Source of the DNA: Microcaldota archaeon
Lineage (GTDB): Archaea; Micrarchaeota; Micrarchaeia; Micrarchaeales; CABMGC01
Assembly (NCBI GenBank): GCA_021801225.1
Contig: JAJYYF010000010.1
Span: 1-33,737, forward strand
Direction: 5' to 3'
DNA length: 33,737 bases
The notes below the pieces were generated by a model, which had not been told where the DNA came from, did not search any database, and saw only the letters and a program-made list of their open reading frames with translations. Of the stretch, positions 17,020-25,797 are shown one piece after another. The position numbers and the translations under genes are program-made. Position 1 is the first letter of the stretch; each line of letters starts with the position of its first letter.

Positions 17020-18537
17020 TTGATAACAATGACGCTTTTACGTATTCAAACACTAATGAGTAATGAGATATCAAAGCGTATATTCATCACTAGACCTCCT
17101 GAACCTCCATCAGAATTTTTATTTAATGATCCTACAAATTCAATCTTTATAGGAACAAGTAAAATTTTCAAAGTTCCCTTTACATGGACCTTCTCAAATA
17201 TAACTAATCCGCACATATCAGTTGTAGGTATAACCGGAGCAGGAAAGAGTTTTTTTGTAAAAACATTCATAACGAGGGCTAGTTATGTTTGGAATACAAA
17301 TGCAATAATAATCGATTGGGCAGGAGAGTACATTTCATGGGTAAAACAAAGTGGTGGAAAGGTAATTGCTTTATCTAAAGGGGATTACCTAAATATAATG
17401 GATCTTTCAGGCATGAAACCTTTAGACAGAACAAAACAAATAATGAACTCATTGGATATACTTACAGATATCTCAACGTACCCTGAGCAAAGAAGACTCA
17501 CCTCAGAAGCTATCGAGCAAGCTTACTTGAATCTCGGTTTTCCATTAGCCTCACCCCCGCCACCAGGAAAAGAACCACCAACGCTAAAAGATGTATCCAA
17601 ACTTCTAGACGAAAAACTACAAGAGGGGACTTATGAATATCCAGCAGAGCTTGAAAATGCAATATACCGTTTAAGACAGTTTTCCCGTGAAGGAGAGGAT
17701 TACTTTGCCAATAAAAGCACAATAGATATAGGTAAACTTACTACCTCTGGTTTAGTGGATCTAGATTTATCTAGCCTTCCTGATGAAAGATTCAGAGCAA
17801 TGGCTGCTTTGTTCATACTTCAAACATTAAAGGAAAAGATGCGTCTTGAAAGCTGGAGTTCGTCTGCAGGACTTAAAACCTTGGTTGTTTTAGATGAAGC
17901 CTGGAAGGTAGCTAGCGATGAAAGAAGCGATGCTGTTACGATTATAAGAGAAGGTAGAAAGTATAGCTTCGGTTTAATTGTAGCTTCACAAAACCCTACT
18001 GATGTAAATGAAGCAATCTTCTCAAATGTAGGAACAACTTTCATGCTTAGAATACGTTTTGAAAAGTTTATGAATTATCTACAAGGGTCATTAAACTTTT
18101 CTGATTTTATAAGAAATGAGATAAGCAAATTAGGTGTCGGTCAAGCAGCAATAGATATGGCATTTAATACTGGAGTAAGATTCCCTAATATATTTTTAGT
18201 TGATAAAATAGTCGGAGAGCTGCCTTTAGATACCTACTCTTTATTTATTTCAGATATCTTGTCTGAAAAGGAGCTTTCTGATCCAGAAATTAAAAAAGAG
18301 TATTCCTTGGATAAAATGTCGATAAATTCACGTTTAATTGAGTTGGGTTTTGGTTCAGAGGTAATAACCAAATTGCTTAGTTACATGAATGAAAAAGGAA
18401 GAACTTTAGATATTAGAGATTTTATTAAGACAGCTATGTCTTATGGAGTTAATAAAGATACACTTATATCATTCATGCGTTCAATAGGAATTAGTGATTC
18501 AATAATCTTAAAAATAATGTCTTATATAGTTGTGTGA
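17020..18537 (+). CDS. VirB4/HerA/TraC-superfamily ATPase with C-terminal helical extension
   Basis: Walker A GITGAGKSF, Walker B LVVLDEAWKV, sensor-like VASQNPTDVNEAIFSNVGTTFMLRIRF. TTG start at 17020 or ATG at 17029. Confidence 0.88.
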   Translation: MITMTLLRIQTLMSNEISKRIFITRPPEPPSEFLFNDPTNSIFIGTSKIFKVPFTWTFSNITNPHISVVGITGAGKSFFVKTFITRASYVWNTNAIIIDWAGEYISWVKQSGGKVIALSKGDYLNIMDLSGMKPLDRTKQIMNSLDILTDISTYPEQRRLTSEAIEQAYLNLGFPLASPPPPGKEPPTLKDVSKLLDEKLQEGTYEYPAELENAIYRLRQFSREGEDYFANKSTIDIGKLTTSGLVDLDLSSLPDERFRAMAALFILQTLKEKMRLESWSSSAGLKTLVVLDEAWKVASDERSDAVTIIREGRKYSFGLIVASQNPTDVNEAIFSNVGTTFMLRIRFEKFMNYLQGSLNFSDFIRNEISKLGVGQAAIDMAFNTGVRFPNIFLVDKIVGELPLDTYSLFISDILSEKELSDPEIKKEYSLDKMSINSRLIELGFGSEVITKLLSYMNEKGRTLDIRDFIKTAMSYGVNKDTLISFMRSIGISDSIILKIMSYIVV

Positions 18538-18838
18538 TTATTTGCAAAAGACATTTGTAATAAGTAAAATAGATATTAAAAAGATGCTTTCTCCTTTAGG
18601 GATAAGCCCTGGGAGCATAGAAGCAATGTTAAGTATAATGGATAAATCACATAAACATGTAGATGCGATTGCATTTGTTGGTATGTTACAAAAATTAGGA
18701 TTAAGTCTAAATAAAATAGAAAACATTTTAAGAAGAATAGGAATTGATGACACTAGAATAATAGAGATATTTAACTCTTTAGACGAGGAAAAAATAGAAG
18801 CAACCTTCGGAAAAGTTGTTGATTTAAAAATTGAATAA
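18530..18838 (+). CDS. Small all-helical protein homologous to the C-terminal module of the adjacent ATPase
   Basis: GTG start overlaps the ATPase stop. Ungapped alignment to the ATPase C-term (see findings). Confidence 0.75.
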   Translation: MCDYLQKTFVISKIDIKKMLSPLGISPGSIEAMLSIMDKSHKHVDAIAFVGMLQKLGLSLNKIENILRRIGIDDTRIIEIFNSLDEEKIEATFGKVVDLKIE

Positions 18839-18864
18839 TATGTATTTTTATTAGGTAGAATAAA

Positions 18865-19317
18865 ATGGCAAAATCAAAATTAAATTCAAAGTCAAATATG
18901 AAAGACAGGAAAACATACTGCATAATGTGTGGAAAAGAAAAAAATGGGATAGAGATAAAAATAGATAACGTCATAAAAACAATAAGGTATATAAAGAAAA
19001 AAATATTCCACACCGAAAGGAATAATAGACTGGTCGTCTGCGAAGAATGTTACCAAACATATGCAAAAAATAGAAAAAGATTTGTTTCACGACAACGTCT
19101 TTACATAGGTCTTGGTGTTGTTTTTCTTATCTTTTCAGTATTTCTAGCCCCTAACGTCGGTTCATTTATAATAGGGTTAGTAATTTTATTGTTACTTTAT
19201 ATATTATCATTTCTTAATTACACTCCTGAGTTATCAATTTCGATTACAAATGATAAAAATAAGCTATCAAAGTTCTTAAACACTCATAATAAAAAGGAAT
19301 TAAAAAATAATACTTGA
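18865..19317 (+). CDS. Membrane protein with N-terminal zinc-ribbon-like motif and two TMs
   Basis: CIMC...CEEC pattern followed by two hydrophobic helices (LYIGLGVVFLIFSVFLA, SFIIGLVILLLLYILSFL). Confidence 0.7.
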   Translation: MAKSKLNSKSNMKDRKTYCIMCGKEKNGIEIKIDNVIKTIRYIKKKIFHTERNNRLVVCEECYQTYAKNRKRFVSRQRLYIGLGVVFLIFSVFLAPNVGSFIIGLVILLLLYILSFLNYTPELSISITNDKNKLSKFLNTHNKKELKNNT

Positions 19318-19364
19318 AACGTAACCAATAAATACGTTTTAGGATTAGTATTATTCGTGGTTCC

Positions 19365-20090
19365 TTGGCCGAAGAAGTTATAATAACTCCAAAAGTTGAA
19401 AAAATAGAGATTACTGCTAAACTTAACGGTACACTTAACGAGATAGCCGCTAATGCATCAAAATTACCTTTTTACTCAGTATCTACTGCAGAGGACTCAA
19501 TATCCATAGGTATGGTCGAAAGTAGAAATATAAGAAAACAACCGTATCTTTTCTACATTTTTGAAATACGAGCCGATAAAGTTTCAATAATTTACTCAAT
19601 ACCTAACGACATAAGTGAAAGTATGCGTCGTGCTTTCGTTCTAAGAAATTTTTCATCATTTTTAGCTGGAATATCTAATATATACGAAGTATCACAACAA
19701 GAACTTATGCAGTATGTTGATTCGACTATAGATAAATTACTTTCAGGTCTATCTCAAAACTATAGTTCATTATTCAACAAATATGAATCATTACTTACCG
19801 AGTACAGAGCTACAAAGAGACTTAACATAGAACTTTCAGCATCAAACAGAAACTTAACATTAGAAACATCAGAATTAACAGAGGATAATAAAAAACTAAG
19901 ATTAGAACTTGACAGACTACAAAAGTACTCTGATGAATCACTAATGTCAATGGTAGAAGATTGGATAACTGTACATGGGAGTAGTATAGACGTTGATGAG
20001 TTTGCCAAGACCTATAATCTAACTTCTCCAAGAGTAGAGGATATATTAAATAAAATGGTTTCCAAAGGTTATATTGAGTTGAGGGGTTAA
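19365..20090 (+). CDS. Cytoplasmic protein with central coiled coil and C-terminal wHTH-like domain
   Basis: Heptad-rich LTEYRATKRLNIELSASNRNLTLETSELTEDNKKLRLELDRLQ then IDVDEFAKTYNLTSPRVEDILNKMVSKGYIELRG (wHTH-like). TTG start. Confidence 0.75.
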   Translation: MAEEVIITPKVEKIEITAKLNGTLNEIAANASKLPFYSVSTAEDSISIGMVESRNIRKQPYLFYIFEIRADKVSIIYSIPNDISESMRRAFVLRNFSSFLAGISNIYEVSQQELMQYVDSTIDKLLSGLSQNYSSLFNKYESLLTEYRATKRLNIELSASNRNLTLETSELTEDNKKLRLELDRLQKYSDESLMSMVEDWITVHGSSIDVDEFAKTYNLTSPRVEDILNKMVSKGYIELRG

Positions 20091-20092
20091 AT

Positions 20093-20239
20093 TTGAAATA
20101 TAATGTTTATATAAATACACATTTTAAATACATTAAATCCTACAAAATATTAAAAAGTGTTAAAAATAATACAAATTTTCTATCAAAGTTAGTGATGTCA
20201 TTTGTAGAGAAAAAAATAATGAAGAAAGAAAGTATTTAG
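20093..20239 (+). CDS. Small basic ORF (48 aa), not in the ORF track
   Basis: TTG 20093 to TAG 20239: MKYNVYINTHFKYIKSYKILKSVKNNTNFLSKLVMSFVEKKIMKKESI*. Fills the gap between flanking genes; no homology claim. Confidence 0.35.
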   Translation: MKYNVYINTHFKYIKSYKILKSVKNNTNFLSKLVMSFVEKKIMKKESI

Positions 20240-20256
20240 TTTAAATGTGTATATAA

Positions 20257-22617
20257 ATGGTTTCAAGAAAAAAGTTAATAATTGCGGGATTGATAATAAC
20301 TTTAGCAATAATTCTAATGTTTGTATTCATTTTTGCATATATAAACAATATTCTTCTTAATTTAAAACCTACCTATATAGAAAATGGAAATATCTCTACA
20401 TCATTATCTATATTTTCATCAGGGCTGGCTTCTTATAACAACTCATTATCTGCAGTAGCATATGCTTATATAAAATATGATATTAAAAATGCAACTAACT
20501 CATCAATAGGTTTGTATTTATTTGAAAAAAACCCATTAGAAAGAATTTATCTTATAAATCCATCTAACTCTTGTTATAATTGTTTCAATTTTGATGCACT
20601 TAAAAGTAACTTAACAAATGATTTAGAAAAATATGATTTTATAAAAAACTCAAGTAGTTTCCAAACTATAAATCTTTTAAATACCTCTAACATACCGCCA
20701 GGATCTACGGTCATAATCCCTACTGGGTTACTTCCTGCAAGCTTACTTCCAGATACTGGTTTTTCTTCATTAAGCAGTATAAAAAATATAATAACACTAC
20801 TTAACGAAAATGATACAATAATTTATATAGGAGAGAACTTTTCAAGATTAGATGAGGACGGACAAATATTATTGACATCTAACACTACCTCTACTATATT
20901 AGATAAATATGGATTAGGTACATATCCTTTTTCCAATATAACTACAACAAAACAATATAATTTTTCATCCCCTACTTTCAGATTTAATAATGGTTCGTCA
21001 TTAGGAAGTATTTCATACATAAATCTAAGCAGTGGTTCTGTAATCGCATTCAGCAATACTCAAAAATCCGGTTGGAATAGTACCTCTGCATTATCTCATG
21101 ACATTTCAAAAGCAATTTTTGATAGATTTTGGATTCCTATTCTTGCAGATGGCTTTCTAAATATCTCAACAAAATCAAATCAATCCTCTTTATCTGGGAA
21201 AAATTTGTTAATAACTCTTAAAAAGACAATAAACGCTACTGGAAATTATTTGGAGTTAGTTAATAACTCATATCCATTAATACTAGTGAACAGTAATAAC
21301 AGTTACAAAAATCAAATATTTCAAGAGTTATTTAACTTGACATACTTAAATAAAGCTACAATAGGCTTACCTTCTGTAATTGGTTATGGACAGTTAGTAC
21401 CTACTAAAATAACCATAAGTCCGTACTCAACAAATAAGGCTTTTAGTCTTATAGAATATAACTCTTCATTAAATTATGTTTATAGTTTTCCACTTAATTT
21501 TTTCAATACCTCCTACACCATCTTAAAGTATAGTAAGTTTGATGTACCTACGGGCCAGTATTATATAGCTTCACTTGTCGATATAAACAATGAATCTTAT
21601 GGAAATGCTGCCTTCTACGTTCCTTATTTAAACATAACAACTACTCTAACTGATTTCAAAAATGCAAGTTTTGCACTTAATATAATGAGTGGAAGCATAC
21701 CTCTATCAAATGTTCCTTATACTATAACAATAAATAATCAATTTGAACAACAAGGAGTAATCAATAACGGTATTATAAATTATACTCTTCCAAAAGGTAC
21801 AGTTTTGAATTATGGTTATCAAGAAATTAAATTAAACCTAATTAATATCAACTACTCTGTTTTCGAGTATTATCAAGCTCCACCAGGAATTCCCCCCTTA
21901 TATATAGAATTTGGTGTAGCTGCATTCATAATCCTTTTATTAAATGTGGTTTTAAGACCACCAAACACTGAAAATTACTTTATAGATGTTCCAGAAATGG
22001 CCCCTATAAAAAAAGAAGAAGTAACTGTTAAAGCAGAAGAAATAATTACATTATTTGACACACTCAACTTTAAGTACAACTGGAAGTATATGCCTTTGAC
22101 ATCAGAAGAAATAAAGCTTGGAATAAGCAATAACATAAGAAAAGGCAACCTGCCTATCTCCATTACTCTTCAAAATACAAAGGGTATCTTGTATAAACTT
22201 TCTTCAGAAGGAAAAATAGAATCAAAAAATAATTATTATCTTCCTACTGAATGGATTAAAAAATCTGGACATGACTCGGAGTATTTAATAATCTTCAGAA
22301 AACTTAGGGATTTCTTTGTTTCAAATGCGATTCCATTTACTGATTTGGACAAAGCATCTGACTCAGATATTATAGCAACTATAAGGCAAAAAACATATAA
22401 ACTATTTATTTTTTCACAAACTTCAGGAGTAAGGCCTATAAAATTAACTAACGAGAACAAAAATGTAATAATATTCTTAAATAACGAAGAAAAACTTAAG
22501 TTTGTAGATTCATTGTATTCTGTTTATGATTCAGAAATGAATGAATTAAGACTCGCATTGTATTCAGGATATATAGAATTAGGAGATTTAGAAAATCTTA
22601 GCTCTACATTTTCGTAA
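20257..22617 (+). CDS. Large ectodomain protein: N-terminal TM, ~530-aa extracytoplasmic region, second TM, ~220-aa cytoplasmic domain
   Basis: TM LIIAGLIITLAIILMFVFIFAYI, region rich in N-x-S/T sequons, TM LYIEFGVAAFIILLLNVVL, then charged soluble domain. Confidence 0.8.
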   Translation: MVSRKKLIIAGLIITLAIILMFVFIFAYINNILLNLKPTYIENGNISTSLSIFSSGLASYNNSLSAVAYAYIKYDIKNATNSSIGLYLFEKNPLERIYLINPSNSCYNCFNFDALKSNLTNDLEKYDFIKNSSSFQTINLLNTSNIPPGSTVIIPTGLLPASLLPDTGFSSLSSIKNIITLLNENDTIIYIGENFSRLDEDGQILLTSNTTSTILDKYGLGTYPFSNITTTKQYNFSSPTFRFNNGSSLGSISYINLSSGSVIAFSNTQKSGWNSTSALSHDISKAIFDRFWIPILADGFLNISTKSNQSSLSGKNLLITLKKTINATGNYLELVNNSYPLILVNSNNSYKNQIFQELFNLTYLNKATIGLPSVIGYGQLVPTKITISPYSTNKAFSLIEYNSSLNYVYSFPLNFFNTSYTILKYSKFDVPTGQYYIASLVDINNESYGNAAFYVPYLNITTTLTDFKNASFALNIMSGSIPLSNVPYTITINNQFEQQGVINNGIINYTLPKGTVLNYGYQEIKLNLININYSVFEYYQAPPGIPPLYIEFGVAAFIILLLNVVLRPPNTENYFIDVPEMAPIKKEEVTVKAEEIITLFDTLNFKYNWKYMPLTSEEIKLGISNNIRKGNLPISITLQNTKGILYKLSSEGKIESKNNYYLPTEWIKKSGHDSEYLIIFRKLRDFFVSNAIPFTDLDKASDSDIIATIRQKTYKLFIFSQTSGVRPIKLTNENKNVIIFLNNEEKLKFVDSLYSVYDSEMNELRLALYSGYIELGDLENLSSTFS

Positions 22618-22631
22618 ATCTTTATTTTTTA

Positions 22632-24284
22632 TTAATCTTCTAATTTTTCTTCTTGTTCCTCTTCAGATTTATTCTCGATTTCTTCATCAGGTTTATTATC
22701 ATTCTGGCCAAAAAGTTTACTATATCTTTTTTCTATGAGTGTTTTTAGTGAAGCTTCAATTTCTTTTTGATCAGTTTCAGTTATCTCTGAAAGATCATTA
22801 GATAACTGTTTAATATAACGCATAATTGTTTTATACCTTGTTTCTTGCAACTGCATATTTTTAACTCCACTCAAGTATCTTTGAAGTATTCTACCGCAGT
22901 CCATGACAGCAAGTTTTATCTCTTCAATTATATCATCTTCTTTTGCTATTGCTTGTTTCCCAACTCCAGAATAAGGCACATAAACACTTGAAACATTTAT
23001 TAATACACTAACCGGTTCTTCGTCAAATCTTCCAATACCATATCTTTTCCATTGTATCCCTTTTACCGCTTCTGTTATTGCACAGTTTGAGCCATCAAAT
23101 AGTAATGGAACTTTATTTGCAAATCTTAAAACATTACCTTCTGCTTCAATAACATTTCCATCTTTATCCACTTCATTACTTTTTTTACCAGAATCCCCTC
23201 CATAAGATATACCTGCTTCTACTACAAATGGTATTCCGCCTCTGAATACTTTTGGTTTTCTTTCTACGACACTCTGGAACTTAGGATTAAGTATATTCTT
23301 CATTGCTATTTCTATCTGTTTTTCTCCAATAGTTGACAACGAATCTAGCTCTGGTGCCATCCACTTTATCTGTTTGAAAACTTTAACTAATTTTTCAGCA
23401 TCTGACCACTGAAGTTTACTAGGTTCAATATCAAATAAAATATCTGGTGCTACTGCCTTTATCTCAGCTATCTTTCCTTGAGACACTCTAGAAAAACTTT
23501 CAATCAGAAAATCAGACACCGTTTTTTCGTGACTTCTATGTGCAAACTCTATCAAATCATTTGTATCAACTCCTAATGGATGTGGTTTTATCTCCTTAGG
23601 CTTCTTTGGCATCTCATTAACCGCTCTTAAAAATACAATCTCCTTTCCATCAGGATCATTTAATTTTATGGTAGCATGCGGATTTGATAAAACTGTTCTT
23701 TTAATATACTCCTCAACTCCATGATCACTTTTTTCATATTTTAACTCGCCAAACTCTCCAAATACCTCTGTCCCTCTTGTCATTTCCTCTATTTTTTTCA
23801 TGTTTGTTATCAATGGCTTATTAGTTTTAATTTCTAAATCTACATTGCATTCATAAGATTCCTTTTCATTAGATGACCTAATTGTTATTGGTTTACCTGT
23901 AGTTATTTTCGAAAATAATGTACAACCAGAGGCTCCTATACCTTGTTGACCTCTCTGTTGGACATATCTATGGAACTTTGTTCCGGCTAAAACAGTTGCA
24001 AATACCTTTCCAACAAGTTTAGATGGTATTCCAGGACCGTTATCTTTGACACTTATTGAGTACTTTCCTTCTTCTATTAACTTTATAGTTACATCTATCT
24101 CTGGCAAAATTCCTGCTTCCTCACACGCATCCAAAGAGTTAGTAATATACTCGTGAATTATTGTAGTCATAGACCTAGTTTTTCCAGAGTAGCCCAACAT
24201 CTGACTATTTTTTCTAAAGAACTCTGATATTGAGTGCTCCTTAAACTCTTTAAAAATTTCTTCTGATTTAACATACTCAGCCAT
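22632..24284 (-). CDS. top6B: DNA topoisomerase VI subunit B
   Basis: GHKL ATPase motifs HEYITNSLDACEEAG, VKDNGPGIP, FHRYVQQRGQQGIGASGC. The ORF track extends to 24353, but ATG at 24284 (MAEYVKSEEIFKEF) follows the upstream stop and fits the family N-term. Confidence 0.95.
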   Translation of the reverse strand: MAEYVKSEEIFKEFKEHSISEFFRKNSQMLGYSGKTRSMTTIIHEYITNSLDACEEAGILPEIDVTIKLIEEGKYSISVKDNGPGIPSKLVGKVFATVLAGTKFHRYVQQRGQQGIGASGCTLFSKITTGKPITIRSSNEKESYECNVDLEIKTNKPLITNMKKIEEMTRGTEVFGEFGELKYEKSDHGVEEYIKRTVLSNPHATIKLNDPDGKEIVFLRAVNEMPKKPKEIKPHPLGVDTNDLIEFAHRSHEKTVSDFLIESFSRVSQGKIAEIKAVAPDILFDIEPSKLQWSDAEKLVKVFKQIKWMAPELDSLSTIGEKQIEIAMKNILNPKFQSVVERKPKVFRGGIPFVVEAGISYGGDSGKKSNEVDKDGNVIEAEGNVLRFANKVPLLFDGSNCAITEAVKGIQWKRYGIGRFDEEPVSVLINVSSVYVPYSGVGKQAIAKEDDIIEEIKLAVMDCGRILQRYLSGVKNMQLQETRYKTIMRYIKQLSNDLSEITETDQKEIEASLKTLIEKRYSKLFGQNDNKPDEEIENKSEEEQEEKLED

Positions 24285-24288
24285 AATA

Positions 24289-24780
24289 TCATCTATATTT
24301 TTTTCTAAGGCTCTCCATAATCCTGTAAGCTTTTTTATGGGTTCCTCCCTCAACTATAATCTGTAGTGCAGCTGTAGCTATTGCTAATTGTTCTGTAGTG
24401 CCTATTATTCCTAGCGTATTTTCTTGCAAAGCAATTACTGCACCACTAACATCTTCTATATAATTTTTGGTTTTTCCTGAAGTGCCTATTATCCTAGCCT
24501 TTACTCTAAGTAACTCAGAATCCTTTTTAATTAAGTCTTTTAAATCGATATACTTGAAGTAGTACTCTTCATTTAATAATTTATAAGCGTGGTTAAGTGG
24601 GAAGCCCATTGATATGGCAATTAGTATATTTTTTAAGTTATACTCATCATACGGTTTTCCATCTATTTTTATTCTAGCTTCATCTAGTATATCTATCTTA
24701 CACTCTAATCTTTTTTCAAGCTTATCTATTACCTTTGATATTCCAGATATCTTTTTGTTTGGTATAAAAACTATGTCCAT
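24289..24780 (-). CDS. KH-domain protein, Dim2/Pno1 (Krr1-like) family
   Basis: Two KH-like segments (RLECKIDILDEARIKIDG; RVKARIIGTSGKTKNYIEDVSGAVIALQENTLGIIGTTEQLAIATAALQIIVEGGTHKKAYRIME). Confidence 0.85.
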   Translation of the reverse strand: MDIVFIPNKKISGISKVIDKLEKRLECKIDILDEARIKIDGKPYDEYNLKNILIAISMGFPLNHAYKLLNEEYYFKYIDLKDLIKKDSELLRVKARIIGTSGKTKNYIEDVSGAVIALQENTLGIIGTTEQLAIATAALQIIVEGGTHKKAYRIMESLRKKYR

Positions 24781-24891
24781 TAAATTCCCATTTTTATGTA
24801 AATTGAGATAAACAATTTAGCTGTACTTCGCCTTGAGTAATACTAATATTGTTAATTATTAATAAATCTTTCCTGTATTTATGGTATATTG

Positions 24892-24971
24892 TTACATTTA
24901 CTCTGATTTACTCAAATTTACATATATCTACATAAATTTACACAAATTTACATAATTTTACATAAATTTAC
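24892..24971. repeat. Helically phased 10-bp tandem repeat array, consensus (ATAAATTTAC)n
   Basis: TTTAC (one TCTAC) starts at 24897, 24907, 24917, 24927, 24937, 24947, 24957, 24967: exact 10-bp spacing. Confidence 0.9.
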
Positions 24972-25238
24972 CATACGGACATATCCCCCTATAATTAATA
25001 AAACTCCAGATGATCAATACCTTCAAATATCAAAAATCTAAAAATTCCTAATGAATCATTCATGATTCTTATATTTTATTTATTTTTTTGTGATAATTAA
25101 CTGTATTTTTTAAAGCTGTCTTCGTCAATATATATTTTTTATGTATATTATATTACGATCATTATACGATACCTTTATATATCTTTCCATTTAATAATAT
25201 GATTAAATCGTGATTGTTTCAAGATAACAACACATAAG

Positions 25239-25248
25239 GTTCATGAAC
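25239..25248. promoter_or_regulatory. Perfect palindrome GTTCATGAAC, candidate operator
   Basis: Self-complementary 10-mer ~28 nt upstream of the ATG of the wHTH gene at 25277. Confidence 0.35.
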
Positions 25249-25276
25249 TTCACGGTTTTGTCGAGGATGCGTTAAT

Positions 25277-25795
25277 ATGGCAAAAACTCAAAAAAGAATT
25301 GAAAAGGAGCTTCTATCCTTAAAACATGAGTTAGCCACGCTTTCAAACAAAGGCAAAGCAGTTCCTTCAGAAACTGATGTTAATACTTTATTAAAATACA
25401 TAATAGAAGAGAGAGAAAAAACAAATAAACTTTTATACTCATTAACTGAAAAAATCAAAAAAATTGAAGAGGAACTCGGAGATGAATACGAATCAGAGGA
25501 AGTTCATTATGCAGATCCTATGTTAGTAACCAAATCTCCTACATTATTAAATAGAGAAATTCCATTGTCAACATTAGATGTTAAAATATTGAACTACGCG
25601 CAATCTAAAGGAATGATATGTGCAGATGACTTAAGGATAGAGATGAACTACAAAGGAAAAAATGCAGCATGCGCAAGGCTCAATAAATTATTCAAGCAGG
25701 GTCTATTAGATAGATTCCAACTTGGTCACAAGGTTTATTACAAATTTGATGCTGGCAAGGCGACCAATACACTTATTATATCACCTCCACGGTAG
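25277..25795 (+). CDS. Coiled-coil plus winged-helix DNA-binding protein, putative transcription regulator
   Basis: N-terminal coiled coil, C-terminal wHTH LSTLDVKILNYAQSKGMICADDLRIEMNYKGKNAACARLNKLFKQGLLDRFQLGHKVYYKF. Confidence 0.78.
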   Translation: MAKTQKRIEKELLSLKHELATLSNKGKAVPSETDVNTLLKYIIEEREKTNKLLYSLTEKIKKIEEELGDEYESEEVHYADPMLVTKSPTLLNREIPLSTLDVKILNYAQSKGMICADDLRIEMNYKGKNAACARLNKLFKQGLLDRFQLGHKVYYKFDAGKATNTLIISPPR

Positions 25796-25797
25796 AT

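Noticed and set aside
6678-22617. Complete conjugative plasmid/ICE interpretation of the membrane cluster
   Set aside because: No relaxase, VirD4 coupling protein, integrase or att repeats seen; flanks are core genes, so a chromosomal machine is more likely.
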